Of a stretch of 64,000 nt of DNA, positions 12,104 through 23,927 are shown in pieces; positions within the stretch are counted from its first letter, which is position 1, and each line of letters opens with the position of its first letter. The translations under genes were made by a program, and so were the position numbers. Source of the DNA: Pratylenchus scribneri (taxonomy: Eukaryota > Nematoda > Chromadorea > Rhabditida > Pratylenchidae); NCBI GenBank assembly GCA_030063045.1, contig JAQSEB010000050.1:1984001-2048000 (forward strand). Direction: 5' to 3'. The notes beneath the pieces are model-generated. The model was given only the letters and a program-made list of their open reading frames with translations, ran no database searches and was not told where the DNA came from.

Positions 12104-13537
12104 ATGAAAATCCTGCCAAAAAGGGGAATGCCAAAACCATTTTCGGGCATTCGGGCCAGTGGCCGAGGCAAAGGCCATCGGCGTCCGTGGACCCTGATCA
12201 GTTCTTCCTCATTCCTTTGTATCATTTTCCTCGTTTCCAATGGCCAAAAAACAATGGCAAAACCAATGAAAATCATTCGATTGGGCGCCGATCAAATGCA
12301 GGAAATGTTAAAATATATTCACGCAGAGGAAAATGGCAACAAAAATGCAAATGAAGGCCAAAATGGAATAGAAGAAAAGGAAGAAGAAATGCCAATTTTA
12401 TTTGAATTAAAAACCAATGATAAAGTGAAATCCAAAATTGTGGCAATGGAAAGGGAAGTAGAATGCCGCCAAATGGAGGATGGGGAAGAGCAAAATTCCC
12501 TAAAATTGGTTTGTTGCGGAATATTTTGCCAACAATATTTTTGCCTTTCAGCGAATTCGGCATTTCCTCCATTCCCAGCTTCAACATATTTGGTCCGATC
12601 AATTCGAGGTGAAAGTGTTGGGCATGAATGTGAGCATTCATTCCATTCGGACGAGGCACATTCGGCCACCACATTTGCAAATTGATGTGAGTTCGAGTAA
12701 TTTGGTCCATTTTATTAAGATACCAAAAAAATATTGAAAATGCCGAAAAGATTGTAGCTGTTTAGAAGTTAATCCTAGACCCATAAACCTTAGATAAATT
12801 AATAAATCACGAAAAGGCGCATCATTTGATTATATTTTGGCATAGGTTTAACCAATTTTAACTTAGTTTTGAACCATTGAATAAGATCTGGTCAATACAT
12901 AACATTTTTGAATATGTTTGGGCATAGGTTTAATCAATTCTAAACTATGTAGTTTTGAACCATTAAACCAAAATCGGTTTAAACCGTTTCATAACCTTTA
13001 ATTGTTGACTAAATCAAAATAAATTATACACCATTCAATGCGTTTTGACCAGCTTTATCCAATTTTGGGCATATTCGGTTTTATGAATGTAGGACAAATC
13101 CATCTTAAACAATTCTAATTATTTCGGCATTATAGTACACTTTTTTTCGACAAATTAAATACTATCCTTTTTTCAATATTGATCAAACAAAATTTGTTCA
13201 GGCAATTTGTTCCACAAAAGATGGCCCTAATCGATTGATCGCCTCTTTGTCCGGTGGTTCCCTCACTTTGTTGGCCAATTATCGTTCCGAATATCGAACA
13301 ATTCGGGAGGGCACAGTGCGCATTCGGCTTGGCCAATTCCATGGCAAATTGTCCAGCACCCAAAATGAATGTTCCAAAGTTGGCATTGACCATTTGACAG
13401 TTCAATTTGGGCCAAAATTGTTGGAAGATGTGAATGATGTAGTGGCCATGCATCTCAGGGAAAGAGTCAAACATTTAATTTGCAATCGACTTCAACAATT
13501 TTTGTCACAAAATTATCCGCTAACAACGAAAAGATGA
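12104..13537 (+). CDS. Predicted secreted or membrane-anchored protein, family unrecognised
   Basis: Exons 12104-12508, 12552-12686 and 13202-13537, all phase 0, give 291 residues. A CCTTTCAG acceptor lies about 10 nt upstream of the ATG, consistent with spliced-leader addition. Residues 28-46 (WTLISSSSFLCIIFLVSNG) are a hydrophobic signal or signal-anchor; if translation instead begins at ATG 12251 the leader would be lost. The body has an acidic, Lys-rich linker then a region with three Cys and alternating hydrophobics (FEVKVLGMNVSIHSIRTRHI; GTVRIRLGQFHGKLSS). That pattern is loosely like the lipid-binding BPI/TULIP fold, but this is a weak impression and I do not assign a function. The second intron is expanded by a repeat element. 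Confidence 0.75.
12730..13130. repeat. GTTTAAACC-rich repeat, copy 1
   Basis: Starts near TGCCGAAAAGATTGTAG and ends near CATCTTAAAC. Diagnostic internal blocks are GAACCATTAAACCAAAATCG, GGTTTAAACCGTTT, TTTAATTGTTGAC and ACCATTCAATGCGTTTTGAC. Matching copies are at about 36365-36620 (opposite orientation), 37890-38150 and 43575-43860. It lies in the intron 12687-13201 of the preceding gene. No ORF; a non-autonomous element is likely. Confidence 0.85.
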
Positions 13538-13980
13538 CCCAACAAAATGAATCCCAAACGAAAAAAAGTGCCAATATCCCAAAATAATCTATCAAATTCT
13601 TGTCATTTTTTCCCAACACATTTTTGTCATATTTTTGTTCACCAAATAATCGATTAAAAACATTCATAAAATTTCAACGAATAAAACAATAAAATGATGA
13701 ATCATATTTTTTACCTTCTAAGAAGAAGGTGGGGAAAAGGGATTAATTTTTGTATTAGGGGAAGGGGGCAATATTTGGCTTGGGGGCCACTCGCCTCCAT
13801 TTTTTGTCACCATTTTCCCCGGGGCGAATATTTCAGCATCTATCCAAATATTTCATTTCCCCATTCAAAACAATTTAGACAATAAACCTGTCTGTTGCCT
13901 ACCAAATAAAAACTAACTTCAAAATCAATTCAATTTCGACATTTGTTGTCATTTTTTACATTTTCAACTCTTCCAATAAA

Positions 13981-14795
13981 ATGGCAAATAATAAGGTAGA
14001 ATTTTCAAATAAATTCTCCAAGAATTCAAGAATGAATTTTTATTTTTGTAGTTTGCGGAATTGACAAAAAGATTGGATGATGAATTCCGTGCGAATGTTT
14101 TCCAATCATTGCCAAATTTTGCTGTTCAAATCGATGAACTTTGGGCCAAATATTCCTCAATTTCGGTTGGCCATTTGATGATGGGGAAATTCCTTCTTGT
14201 TATGTTTTATTTAAGCAATTGGAGAAAAAGGAAATCAGCAAATTATGGCCACAAAAAATGCCAAAACCGGATGAGCATTTGATGAATCTTCACGCAAAAA
14301 CGTATTCAATTTGCCGTGAAGCAGCCGGAAAACTACATCTAATCGAGTCCCGAATTCTTCGACTCACTTCGGATGTTCGCTTTTCGGGCGAAGTTTTGGT
14401 CGGCGAAATTCTGGTGAATCAAAAAATATAGTAGGGACAATTATTTTATTTCATTTGTAGGATCGTTCATTGAAATTGGCGCAAGGACTTCGCCACGATT
14501 TTGAGGATCTTTTGATACAATTAAACCATTTCCATTCAAACCGAGCATTCCATCTTCGAAAAATATTAAAGTAAATATTTTTGATTAATTCCATTCATAT
14601 TCCCTCAAAATAAGGCATCCATCTCAAGGGCAAGAAGCTTTGGAGGAATTTGAGCAAAAAAGTCTATGCATGACCGGAATTCAATTGGCAAAATTGCGCA
14701 ATTTGATGGTGATTCTGTATGAAATTTTGAGCGAAAACTTTGAACATTTGAATAGGAAGGAGGCAAAAAAGACAACAATAAATGTGTACAATTAA
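13981..14795 (+). CDS. Proteasome activator PA28/REG subunit (PSME3-like)
   Basis: Five exons, 13981-13995, 14052-14165, 14216-14413, 14461-14570 and 14615-14795, with consistent phases, encode 205 residues. The C-terminal half follows the PA28 helix bundle pattern: SNRAFHLRKILKHP aligns with the conserved R-A-x-L-x-x-K-I-x-K-Y/H-P segment, and GIQLAKLRNLMVILYEIL aligns with the E-L-R-N-x-x-x-x-L-x-x-x-I-x-x-N segment, ending with a Tyr near the C-terminus as the family does for docking into proteasome alpha-ring pockets. The N-terminal helix FQSLPNFAVQIDELW also fits. PA28-gamma forms a heptameric ring that caps the 20S proteasome without ATP. The loop that activates the gate (normally near I-x-R-I-E-D-G-N-N) is poorly conserved here (LRLTSDVRFSGE), so activity may differ. 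Shorter than the mammalian protein (about 254) because the variable insert is absent. Assignment by recognised alignment only; it should be confirmed by a profile search. Confidence 0.75.
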
Positions 14796-14929
14796 TTAAC
14801 ATTTAAATATTAATTACAAAGCTTAAAAATACTTAATTGTAATTTTTTGATTCATCATTAAATAAATATTTACAATTTAAATTTATTTATTTGATTTCAT
14901 ACAATTCTTAGTATTTTGCTCCAATTTAA

Positions 14930-15620
14930 TTCCGCATATTTGCCCCAATTTAATTCCGCCTGTTTTGTGTTTTTGCACTAATTCCGCCTGTTTTGTGTTT
15001 TTGCACTAATTCCGCCTGTTTTGTGTTTTTGCACTAATTCCGCCTGTTTTGTGTTTTTGCACTAATTCCGCCTGATTGTGTTTTTGCACTAATTCCGCCT
15101 GATTGTGTTTTTGCACTAATTCCGTCTGATTGTGTTTTTGCACTATTTCCGCTTGTTTTGTGTTTTTGCACTTATTCCGCCTGTTTTGTGTTTTTGCACT
15201 AATTCCGCCTGATTGTGTTTTTGCACTAATTCCGCCTGATTGTGTTTTTGCACTAATTCCGTCTGATTGTGTTTTTGCACTATTTCCGCTTGTTTTGTGT
15301 TTTTGCACTAATTCCGCCTGTTTTGTGTTTTTGCACTAATTCCGCCTGATTGTGTTTTTGCACTAATTCCGCCTGATTGTGTTTTTGCACTAATTCCGCC
15401 TGATTGTGTTTTTGCACTAATTCCGCCTGATTGTGTTTTTGCACTATTTCCGCCTGATTGTGTTTTTCACTAATTCCGCCTGATTGTGTTTTTGCACTAA
15501 TTCAGCCTGTTTTGTGTGCACTAATTCAGCCTGTTTTGTATTTTTGCACTATTTCCGCCTATTTGCCCCAATTTAATTCCGCCTGTTTGCCCTAATTTGA
15601 TTCCGCCTCTTTTGTGTTTT
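14930..15620. repeat. 27-28-bp minisatellite array (AATTCCGCCTG core, GTTTTTGCACT linker)
   Basis: About 24 units. Core AATTCCGCCT is followed by GTTTTGTGTTTTTGCACT or the one-base-shorter GATTGTGTTTTTGCACT; the two linker types are interspersed and one six-unit block is duplicated (15010-15150 resembles 15180-15330). Edges switch to a CCCCAATTTAATTCCGCCTG form. Same core as arrays at 6.4, 22.6, 25.1, 33.8, 59.2 and 62.9 kb. Confidence 0.95.
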
Positions 15621-17158
15621 CATCCAATAATTTCTCTTGTTTTGTGTTTCACCTAATTATTAATAATTTCTCCTCTTTTGTATTTCATTTAACTTCCTGT
15701 TTTGCCCCAAAATAATTAAAACAATGTCATTCATATCCATTAATTGGGATGGTGTGCCGAATTATTATATGTTTTTTTCAACGAAAGACAAATCGTATTT
15801 CCTTGATCAAATTTGGAATGTCAACGACATTTGTCCTCATCAATTGTCTCATTAAATTAAATATTTGTTTAGAATGTCATTAGAAAGTGGGGCGAATTTA
15901 TTTGATTGTGCCTAAGGGTGAATCAGGAGTTTTCAAATTGGCAATTCATTTAAATTGGATTTTTTGATTTTGAACTCAATTTGCCATATTAGCCTTCCAT
16001 CCAAAAAAAAGCCAAATCAATCGTGCGCATGTTCAATGCTTTCCATTGACTGAATATTAAATCATCGTTTCATTAGAATCCCGACTTCTTATTCAAAATA
16101 GTAATATCCAATTTCCTTTACCAGTACATTCAACATTCCAATGCCAAATTGCGCAAGTGGGGGTGCGCGGGGATGACGAAAGATGATGCAAAAATTCCAT
16201 TCAAATAATTCACCCAAAGTGACCGACCCAAAAGAGGGTGGATGGCTTTGATTGAATGAATTTGTCGGTGACATGGGCCGGGCATTGAAAGAATTTTACG
16301 GCGCCTCCTATTTTATTTTGCGCCTTCCATATTAAGATGAAATTGACGTTAGTCTCCGGCATTGACGGAGATTTACAATTTTGGAGGGATCTTTGGTTGA
16401 ATTGGGTGCACAATTTGACTTTTGGGTGCATCAACAACAAATTTGCCGGGGAAACTCGACGACGGCGCAACTTTTGGATGAGTCCGGTGGATTGATGAGA
16501 TAAGGCTCTGATTGAATATGGGCATTGGGGTTGCCCATGACCCCGGCATTTTTGTGCGCGCCACTCCATCATAAATGGACGATGACCCATCCAATATACG
16601 TCGGACCCGTCCAATTTTGGGTCCATCTCAAATCTTCATCGCGTCCACAATTCCATTTATTCTTACAAAATATTCGGCAATATTCCACCCATTCCCCATA
16701 AATACTCCCTGAATTTGCACCAAAATTGTACCCAAAGTACACTCAAATTGGGGCCGATGACCCCAAATAGTCCACTCAGATTTGGTCATTCCTCCGTCCA
16801 TCCATCCTCATTCCAAAACCAACTTTCCAATTTATCGGACCAAAAACAAATTATTACGTTTTTAGTGCAAGTCTATGTACAAGTCCGGGGATTCCCTAGG
16901 AATTTGCATTTTTGTTTGTTGGCAATTGGCCATTCAGCCAATCCAAATTCTATTCAACGTCATTCCCGCCTGCTGATGGATGGTCATTCCCTAAATCCTC
17001 TTTTCGGGGATTTGCATTCACGTTTTAGGGCAAAGTGACCATTAAATCTACGGGGATCCCCCTCTTTATAAAGTCCAGATTCATTTCGGGAATTACCTTT
17101 ACCAAATTTTAGAGATCTTTTTGCTCAATCTTTTTTGTGTCTACAATTTGCTGCCAAA
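15621..17158. other. No confident gene; possible exon remnants on minus strand
   Basis: The interval 16080-16640 is GC-richer than its surroundings and holds a 138-residue minus-strand ORF (16210-16626, starting MDPKLDGSDVYWMGH) and an overlapping frame with EWNFCIIFRHPRAPP. I could not connect these by splice sites or recognise a family, so they remain unassigned. Elsewhere only short chance frames occur. Confidence 0.4.
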
Positions 17159-20100
17159 ATGTGCGAGTGCCCGGCCCTTCAACAGCAACAAGAACAACAA
17201 ATTCAACCCGTGATTCAGGCCAATAACAAAAAGCTGTCATCGGCCTCTTCCAAGGAGTCCAACACATTTCCCCTTTTCCAAGCAATTAAGCTAATTTGCA
17301 TTGGCTGTTGCCTCACAACAATCACCAATTTTCCCAGTGCATTTATGGTGAATTTTGATTTGGTTTCAACTCTCAAATAACTCAAAATTTCAAAGGGAGT
17401 GAAAAATTTAAGCTACCGTATTTCCTCTATTATTGCCCCTCCTCTGGTAAAGCCCCCCTTCTAATAGTAACCACTCTCCCAATCAAAAAAAATTATGCAA
17501 AAATAAATAAATTCTGGGTTAAATTAAACCGAAATAATCATTTATTGTCTCTAAAAGAAAGTTTGAAAAAGCCACCTCCCTCCTCTAGTAGAAGCCATCC
17601 CTCTAAGAAAAGCTCTCTTTAAATAGTCTCTGAAAAATTTTAGCCCTGCGGTCACTAATAATGAAAATACGGTACATTGATGGAGAGTACGGTACATTTT
17701 ATGAAAGGTCTTAAAGCAAAGTTTAAGGCTTTGTTTTTTTCTCACTCTAAATTTTGGGTGCGTTGAAATTTTTACTTTTTTGGGATTTTGGGGTCATTTG
17801 ATTAAAGCAATTTGAAGGGATAATATCCACTGGTTTCAGCACACTTCCGTGAACACGGCTGTCACCGAGTTGAACGCTTATCTGAATCAATCCTACCAAG
17901 AAAGAGGCAATGCATTTGAGGAGCAACATTTCTCCCTTCTCCGTTCCATCCTCAACAGTTGTTGGTATGCCGGACAAATTGCGGGTGCCCTTTGTTCACC
18001 GTATTTATGCGACAAATATGGGAGGAAACGTGAGGATTTGGGGAATGGGGGCAATACGGGTTACGTTTCAACCAATAAGAAAAAATGTCTAGGGTGGGGG
18101 GCTTTGCCGGGGCTAACTTTTGTTACTAACTTAATAAAAATTGAACCTATTTTGATGATTTTAGTATCAAATTAAAGAGCAGAATTTTGATTATCGAATA
18201 ATATTAATTTTATTTAGATTGATATAGAATTAATGAAGTTATATCCACAAAAAAAAACATTTAAAATGACCTTCAGATTAGCAAATTTTTCATCGATTTT
18301 TTGGACATAATTCTATTAATTCCGAACCAATTTAAATAAAATTAATATCATTTGATAGCCGAAAGTCTGCTATTTAATTTGATACTAAAATCATCAAAAT
18401 TGGATCATTCCTTGAAGAGCTATAATAAACGGCGTCAAGTTGGGACTTAACCGGAGGAATTATGCCTGAATTAAACCTGTGAATATCTATTTTTAAGCTG
18501 CATATTTGCTGTCCACCGCAATGATGACTTTTGCCTGTGCCCTCCAAATGTTGGCAACCCTTTTTCCCTACCCGGAAATGCTCATCCTTGGCCGGATTCT
18601 GGCATCCATTTTCTCGCCAATGTCCGACACAGTGGCCATTCTTTACCTTCAAGTCAAATAAATTCCATTAAATCCCGAAAAATGACTAATTTTAGGAAAT
18701 TTCGCCACCTCATTTGCGTGGTGCCCTCTCTTCACTGTTTGCCACCGGTTATTCCGCAATGGGAATGTTGGGAATGTTGTTGGGCATTCGTCGCATCCTT
18801 GGCCATTCCCTCACACTTCTATTCTTTGTGCCCGTCCTCCCTGGTCTTGTGGCCATCATTTTCCTTGCTTGGATTCCCGAAACGCCAAAATTCTTGATGA
18901 TTGCCAAGTTAGTGTGGCCAATTCCCGAATTCACCCAAAAATTTTAAAATTTTTATGGGAGAAAAATCAAAACTTTAACTAGCCTAAAATTTTAGCTTAA
19001 ATTTTTCTACCTTAAGGATTTTGGGTTGACCTACAATTCCTCCAATTCTTCTACCATTTTTATTTAAGACAAGACCATGAAGGAGCCTGCAAATCACTTC
19101 AATTCTATCAAGGTCCCGAAGCCGTCACTGAACATGCCTTGAAGGCATATCAACAAGAGGCCAAAGATGAACCACTGGAGCAGGGTGGCTCAATGCTGGT
19201 TGGTCAAAATCAATCCTAAACCCAACATTTTTGTGCCCATGTTTAGTCACTTTTCATGGTTCCATATTTGCGCAAAGCCCTGCTCCTCTCCCTGATGGCA
19301 ATGGTGCCCACACTGGCTTTCTATCCAATTTTGCAATCTTCCACATATTTTATGCTTTCCCTTCACGTTTCCAAGTAAAAATTAAAAATGCCTCCAAATT
19401 TCCATTTTTTACATAAAATTTTAATTTTCAGACCCTTAGCCCAGCTCAGCTCCTCCCTAATGATGGCATTGTTGACTTTGTGTTGCGTTTTGGCCGCCTT
19501 CCTTCTCGACACATTCCCACGTCGTTCCCTCCTCCTTTGGTTCGGCTGTGGCTCAATCGCGTCATTGGCATTGTTCATTTGTTCCGCGGTGTTTGCACCA
19601 TTTTGGCATTGGTTCCGATTCGGTGCCATCGCCGGAATGATGCTCTACATCGTCTGTTATGGGTATGTTTGACTACATTCTATTCTGGCCCTAAATTATC
19701 GCCGTTTATAATAACTCATCAAGTAAATAATGCATAATCAATTTTGATGATTTTAATATCAAATTAAAGAGCTGACTTTTGGCTATCAAATGATATTAGT
19801 TTTATTTAAAAATTGATTGAGAATTGATGAAGTTATTCTCAATAAACCCACTGAAAATTTTGCTAATCCATATAAAACTTATTTTAAATGTTTTTTGAGC
19901 ATAACTCTATCAATTCTAAACCAATTTAAATAAAATTAATATTATTGGATAGTCAAAAGTTTGTTCTTTAATTAAATATAAAAATTATCCAAATTGGTTT
20001 AGTCATTGATGAATTGTAAACGGCGACAAGTTGGGTTTTTCCTTCCATCCTAACCCTCTCTATATTCCCTTCCATTTTTCAGACTTGCCATTGGCCCAAT

Positions 20101-20453
20101 TTCCTATTTTATTGCGCCAGAATTGGTGCCAATGCAGCATCGTTCCTCCATGTTTTGCCTTTGCTTTTCACTCATTTCCGGTCTCATTGTGTTCACCAAT
20201 TTTGCCACATTGCCACTTTATGAAGTAATCCACTCTCCCAAATATAATTTAATTTCAACCTCATTTTTAGTGGATCGGTCCAATCACATTTGGCCCTCTG
20301 TTCATTCTTCCTTCTGCCTTGGCCCTCCTCTACCTTTGGCTGTATTTGCCCGAAACTAAGGGCAAAGAAACGCATCAAATTGTGGCATTGTTGAAGAGTG
20401 GAAGGCAACGCATTAATTCGGAAAGACAAATCCTTGGAACGGATGGGGCATAA
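17159..20453 (+). CDS. SLC2-family (GLUT-like) sugar transporter
   Basis: Nine exons: 17159-17347, 17840-18029, 18498-18652, 18696-18907, 19069-19198, 19247-19374, 19432-19662, 20083-20224 and 20271-20453; phases agree throughout, giving 519 residues, normal for the family. Major facilitator fold with about 12 helices. Family signatures: [18 protein letters not shown] after helix 1, DKYGRK in the loop after helix 2, [16 protein letters not shown] in helix 4-5, [10 protein letters not shown] before the central loop (PESPR position), and [12 protein letters not shown] after helix 12. It should move a hexose or similar polyol across the plasma membrane by facilitated diffusion; the substrate cannot be read from sequence. 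The QLS-type motif of helix 7 is replaced by [10 protein letters not shown]. Start chosen at the only ATG before the cytosolic poly-Gln N-terminus. Introns 2 and 7 are swollen by palindromic elements, intron 1 by a TACCGTA element. Confidence 0.9.
17414..17678. repeat. TACCGTA-terminated MITE-like element in intron 1
   Basis: Begins TACCGTATTTCCTCTATTATT and ends with inverted CACTAATAATGAAAATACGGTA. Related copies: 33228-33371, 42553-42706, 42893-43137 and remnants near 55880-56140 and 61010-61175. Internal sequence is rich in GCCCC/GGGGC and TCTAGTAGAAGCC blocks. It lies in the SLC2 intron 17348-17839. Confidence 0.75.
18118..18455. repeat. Palindromic intronic element, copy B
   Basis: Left half contains TTTTGATGATTTTAGTATC and AAATTAAAGAGCAGA; right half contains their inverted forms (GATACTAAAATCATCAAAAT). 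The right end reads AACGGCGTCAAGTTGGG, matching the common terminus. Situated in SLC2 intron 2 (18030-18497). Confidence 0.9.
19695..20036. repeat. Palindromic intronic element, copy C
   Basis: Has the left terminus TATCGCCGTTTATAATAACT and right terminus AAACGGCGACAAGTTGGG; arms are inverted repeats separated by a loop near 19870. Situated in SLC2 intron 7 (19663-20082). Confidence 0.9.
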
Positions 20454-21546
20454 AATGAACGGAAATAATGGGTAAATTGGAAATCAATTCATGATTGGCA
20501 AAAACGAATTTTGCGGCATATTGGCAAATGGACATTATTTTTGGGCAAACTTTTCACATCTTTCTTTGTTTTTTTTGTTAATTCCATTTTCTCACTTTCT
20601 TTACATTCCCTCAGGGCTTCTTCATTCTCATCCACAGGAACAATTCATTCATTCATTCGCATAATTTTTTGAACATATATTTATTTTTCACTCATTTTTT
20701 TTTTGAATAAAAATATAGAAAATTCAAAATATTTAATGGTTTTGTACCTAAAGATGGGATTCTTTTGCCGAAAATTGGTGTTTTAGGATAACCTCTTAAT
20801 TCTTGATCTTATACCATATAAATCTTTATCATTGATAGAGCTCATCGAGTTGTGTTGATTGATATATATTGAATATCATGGTTGGCCAAAATTAATGGTA
20901 TGAAACGTTAAACCGTTTAAACCATATTTTGCTTTTTTGCTTATGACTTTTTGATTTTGATTTAAACACTGACAATCTATAGGCCAATCGATGCGCCTTG
21001 AAGTGCTCTATCGAATGGTATAAGGTTTATGAATCATGTATTAAAAAGTTATGAAGCTTTGACAAAAAAAATCCGGACCCATAAAAAATTGAACACATTA
21101 AAATCCCATGATTTGGTTGTTTTCATTTTCAGGGTGGTGCCCTCCACAGTTTCTTCCTTGATTACTTCCACACATTCATGATCCTCCCACTCCCACAATG
21201 GCCAAAATCATGAGCATCTCCTCACATAGATATGATCAAAATCCGAACTCAAATGATGAAGAGAAGGGGGAGAAATCAATCCAAGAAAGGGAGGAGAAAT
21301 CGATGGAATCGAGCCAAGAATGAATGGATTTTGGCCAAATCTTCTTGCCCAATTGGGAGTGAAAAATCAATGAATGCCAGCATCAAAAAATGAAAGGCAT
21401 TGCCGAGAGGATGGAGTGGGGAGAATTTACGTTGCCTAATTTATGATTACCTAAATATATCCAAATACTATTTGGGTATAATTTAAAAAGTGGTCCAATT
21501 CCTTCACTTTATTCCATTCTCCAAACATTCAGTTCCTCAAATCAGA
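20454..21546. other. Intergenic region upstream of the ShKT/TTP family
   Basis: No supported gene. A fragment near 20885-20945 (AAACGTTAAACCGTTTAAACC) looks like a degraded piece of the GTTTAAACC-rich repeat. The 3' flank of SLC2 contains an AATAAA at about 20706. Confidence 0.5.
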
Positions 21547-22243
21547 ATGAGATTTTTGTTCATTTTTGGGTTATTAGTTGCTTTTGTCAATCGAGATACC
21601 TCGGCATTCCTCGGATTTGGCTCTTCAAGCTCGGAATCAAAAGAAGAGACCACGCCAACAACTCCGACGACTCCCACAACGCCGACAACGCCAACCACGC
21701 CTACGACCCCGACCACTCCAACAACTCCAACAACCCCGACCACTCCAACTACTCCAACAACTCCAACGACTCCTACAACACCGACCACCCCAACAACTCC
21801 AACTACTCCTACCACCCCGACTACTCCGACAACCCCAACCACGCCTACGACCCCCACAACACCAACGACTCCTACCACTCCGACCACGCCAACAACCCCT
21901 ACGACTCCTACTACACCAACCACTCCTACCACCCCGACCACTCCCACAACACCTACGACTCCGCCAATGTTGTACAAGAATGGAAAGCCTCTTATGCGTA
22001 TGATTTATTAGCTAAAAAATTCATTTCCAAATTACCTATTTAGCATGCGTGGATGCCCCTTCCCTTATTACCATCACAATCCTCGGCATTCCATTTGGCC
22101 TTTGTGGATTAACCCAGCTGTGCAATATCAAATCAACAGATGGATTTTTGCAACGGAAATTGAAGATTGCTTTCATCATGAAATGTTGCGGAAGTTGTTA
22201 TAAGGCAAATCCGGAGTTCTTGCCCAAAGCCAAAAAGACTTGA
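21547..22243 (+). CDS. Secreted Thr-Thr-Pro repeat protein with ShKT-like C-terminus, paralogue 1
   Basis: Two exons, 21547-21997 and 22044-22243 (phase 1), 216 residues. Signal peptide MRFLFIFGLLVAFVNRDTSA, then an acidic Ser/Glu patch, 35 uninterrupted Thr-Thr-Pro triplets (21649-21963), a PPMLYKNGKP linker and a Cys-rich tail. The tail starts CVDAPS and ends MKCCGSCYKANPEFLPK, six Cys in all. The C1-to-C2 spacing is longer than in the two paralogues. ShKT domains have this C-x-D start and C..C-x2-C end and are abundant in nematode secretions. Thr/Pro repeats are typical mucin-like O-glycosylated stalks. The start was chosen as the ATG opening the signal peptide, 57 nt inside the longer ORF. 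Role unknown; export from a gland or the cuticle surface is inference. Confidence 0.85.
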
Positions 22244-23348
22244 TGAGGAATGAGAAGTGGCAGATGGAAAAGATATATTATACCTTCAAGCATTCATTTT
22301 CGGGGCATCATACTTTTTTATTTTCATTATTTATTTATTTTTCTATCCTTATATTTTCCGTATAAATTGGTTAGTATTAAAATTTGGCAATTAATTATGC
22401 GTAATTTAAATACGGAAATGAATTAATTTTATATATGATCTGATTGAAATTGTTTGGAAGGAAGGTAATTCCGCTTGAATTTGGATAAAAATAACTTCGG
22501 AAATGTTTTTTATTAATTCGTTTTAATCGGTGGAAAAGAATTTGATTGATCTCTGCTGAAATTTAGTTAGATTAATTCCGCCTGTTCTGATTTTAATAAT
22601 TCCGCCTGTTCTGATTTTAATAATTCCGCCTGTTCTGATTTTATTAATTCCGCCTGTTCTGATTTTAATAATTCCGCCTGTTCTGATTTTAATAATTCCG
22701 CCTGTTCTGATTTAAATAATTCCGACTGTTCTGATTTTAATAATTCCGCCTGTTCTGATTTTAATAATTCCGCCTGTTCTGATTTTAATTCCGCCAGTTT
22801 GCTAAAAAAATTCTACCTCTGATGAGTTAAGAAAAATATCACCTGGAATGTTTTTAATTCACAAATTGAGAGAATGTCTCAACTCTCAATTGCCAAAAAT
22901 AAGGATAGCGAAAATTGGGCACAGATGGAAACATTCATCATGTGGTTTCCCTGCAGCAAAATATTGAATTGAACTGCTGATTAAGTGGTTTGATTTACAA
23001 AAATATAATGTATGGATGCTTTTTCAAATGACAATAAAGGGTCGGGGAAGTGATGGCCAATGTTTGCTGGGAAAACCCTCAAAATAAGGAAGGATCCTAA
23101 GTGATCATCCGTTAATTTTATTTCGGATGCCGTTACTCTCATCAACCTCCAACCGTAACTGATTCATTGACCATCTATTCATTTTAAATTTTGATCTATT
23201 CCGTCAGGAGAATCGATTGAATGTTTTTGAGTCATGTTGATCCTTGTGTCCGAGTCCGGGATCCGCTTCCTTTAAAATATGCCCGATTTGAAGCAATTTC
23301 TCACTTTTCGCTACTCATCTCTTCGAAATCCCAATAATCTCCCTAATA
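22244..23348. other. Intergenic spacer with duplicated promoter segment
   Basis: Holds the minisatellite at 22.57-22.80 kb. The part from about 22905 to 23348 is a diverged copy of 26270-26664: shared blocks include ATAATATTGAATT/AATATTGAATTGAACTGCTG, CAGCGATCATCCGTTAATTTTATTT-like text (AGTGATCATCCGTTAATTTT here), and a TCTCCCTAA(T/C)AATG start context. This conserved stretch probably carries the paralogues' promoter. Confidence 0.7.
22566..22797. repeat. 24-bp minisatellite array (AATTCCGCCT core, GTTCTGATTTTAAT linker)
   Basis: Nine to ten units between paralogues 1 and 2. Same unit and orientation as the much larger array at 25.1 kb, and opposite orientation to that at 6.4 kb. Confidence 0.95.
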
Positions 23349-23927
23349 ATGTTCTCAACGAAAATAAATCTGCTATTTATTTTCTCGCTTGCAATTTTCG
23401 AAATTGCATACCAAGAAGGCCTTGAATTGCCCTCGTCGGATGAGGAAGAGCCACATCTTGAATTGGGCCCACCTCCCACTGAGTCCACAACGCCCACAAC
23501 CCCAACTACTCCGACAACCCCAACAACTCCTACGACCCCCACAACACCAACAACCCCAACAACTCCAACAACACCGACCACCCCAACAACGCCCACAACC
23601 CCAACCACTCCAACAACACCGACCACTCCGACAACCCCCACAACACCTACAACTCCGCCAAAGTTGTATGAAAAGGGAAAGGAAGTAGGACGTACGTTCA
23701 TGTTTTTGTAGAATATTCCCATTTTTATATTTTTATTTTTAGCTTGTGTCGACCAAGTTGACTCAAAACTTTGTGCCAGCGATATCAAATGGTGCACGAT
23801 AAAAATACCATCGTGGAAAATATTTAAGAAACTAATAGAAAAAAAGAAAAATTTCATCAAAAAATGTTGCGGCACTTGCTATAAAAATGATCCGAATTTT
23901 CTGCCAAAGAATCCAAATAAAACCTAA
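23349..23927 (+). CDS. Secreted Thr-Thr-Pro repeat protein with ShKT domain, paralogue 2
   Basis: Exons 23349-23691 and 23743-23927 (phase 1), 175 residues. Signal peptide core INLLFIFSLAIFEIAY, acidic segment with PSSDEEEPHLELGPPP, 19 Thr-Thr-Pro units (23487-23657), PPKLYEKGKE linker, then the Cys domain: CVDQVDSKLCASDIKWC, a Lys-rich spacer, and FIKKCCGTCYKNDPNFLPK. Spacing C-x8-C-x6-C and the final CC-x2-C fit ShKT well. The codons of the TTP triplets vary at third positions, so the protein repeat is maintained despite DNA divergence. Second of three tandem copies; shares upstream sequence with paralogue 3. Confidence 0.9.

Noticed and set aside
12319..12710. Two minus-strand ORFs opposite the 12.1-kb gene
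   Set aside because: They cross its exon boundaries and lack a leader or domain; the plus-strand model has phase-0 exons.
21537..21977. Antisense ORFs with Gly-Val-Val repeats opposite each TTP array (also 23315-23875 and 26778-27425)
   Set aside because: They are shadows of a 9-bp coding repeat; the sense strand has the signal peptide, introns and Cys domain.
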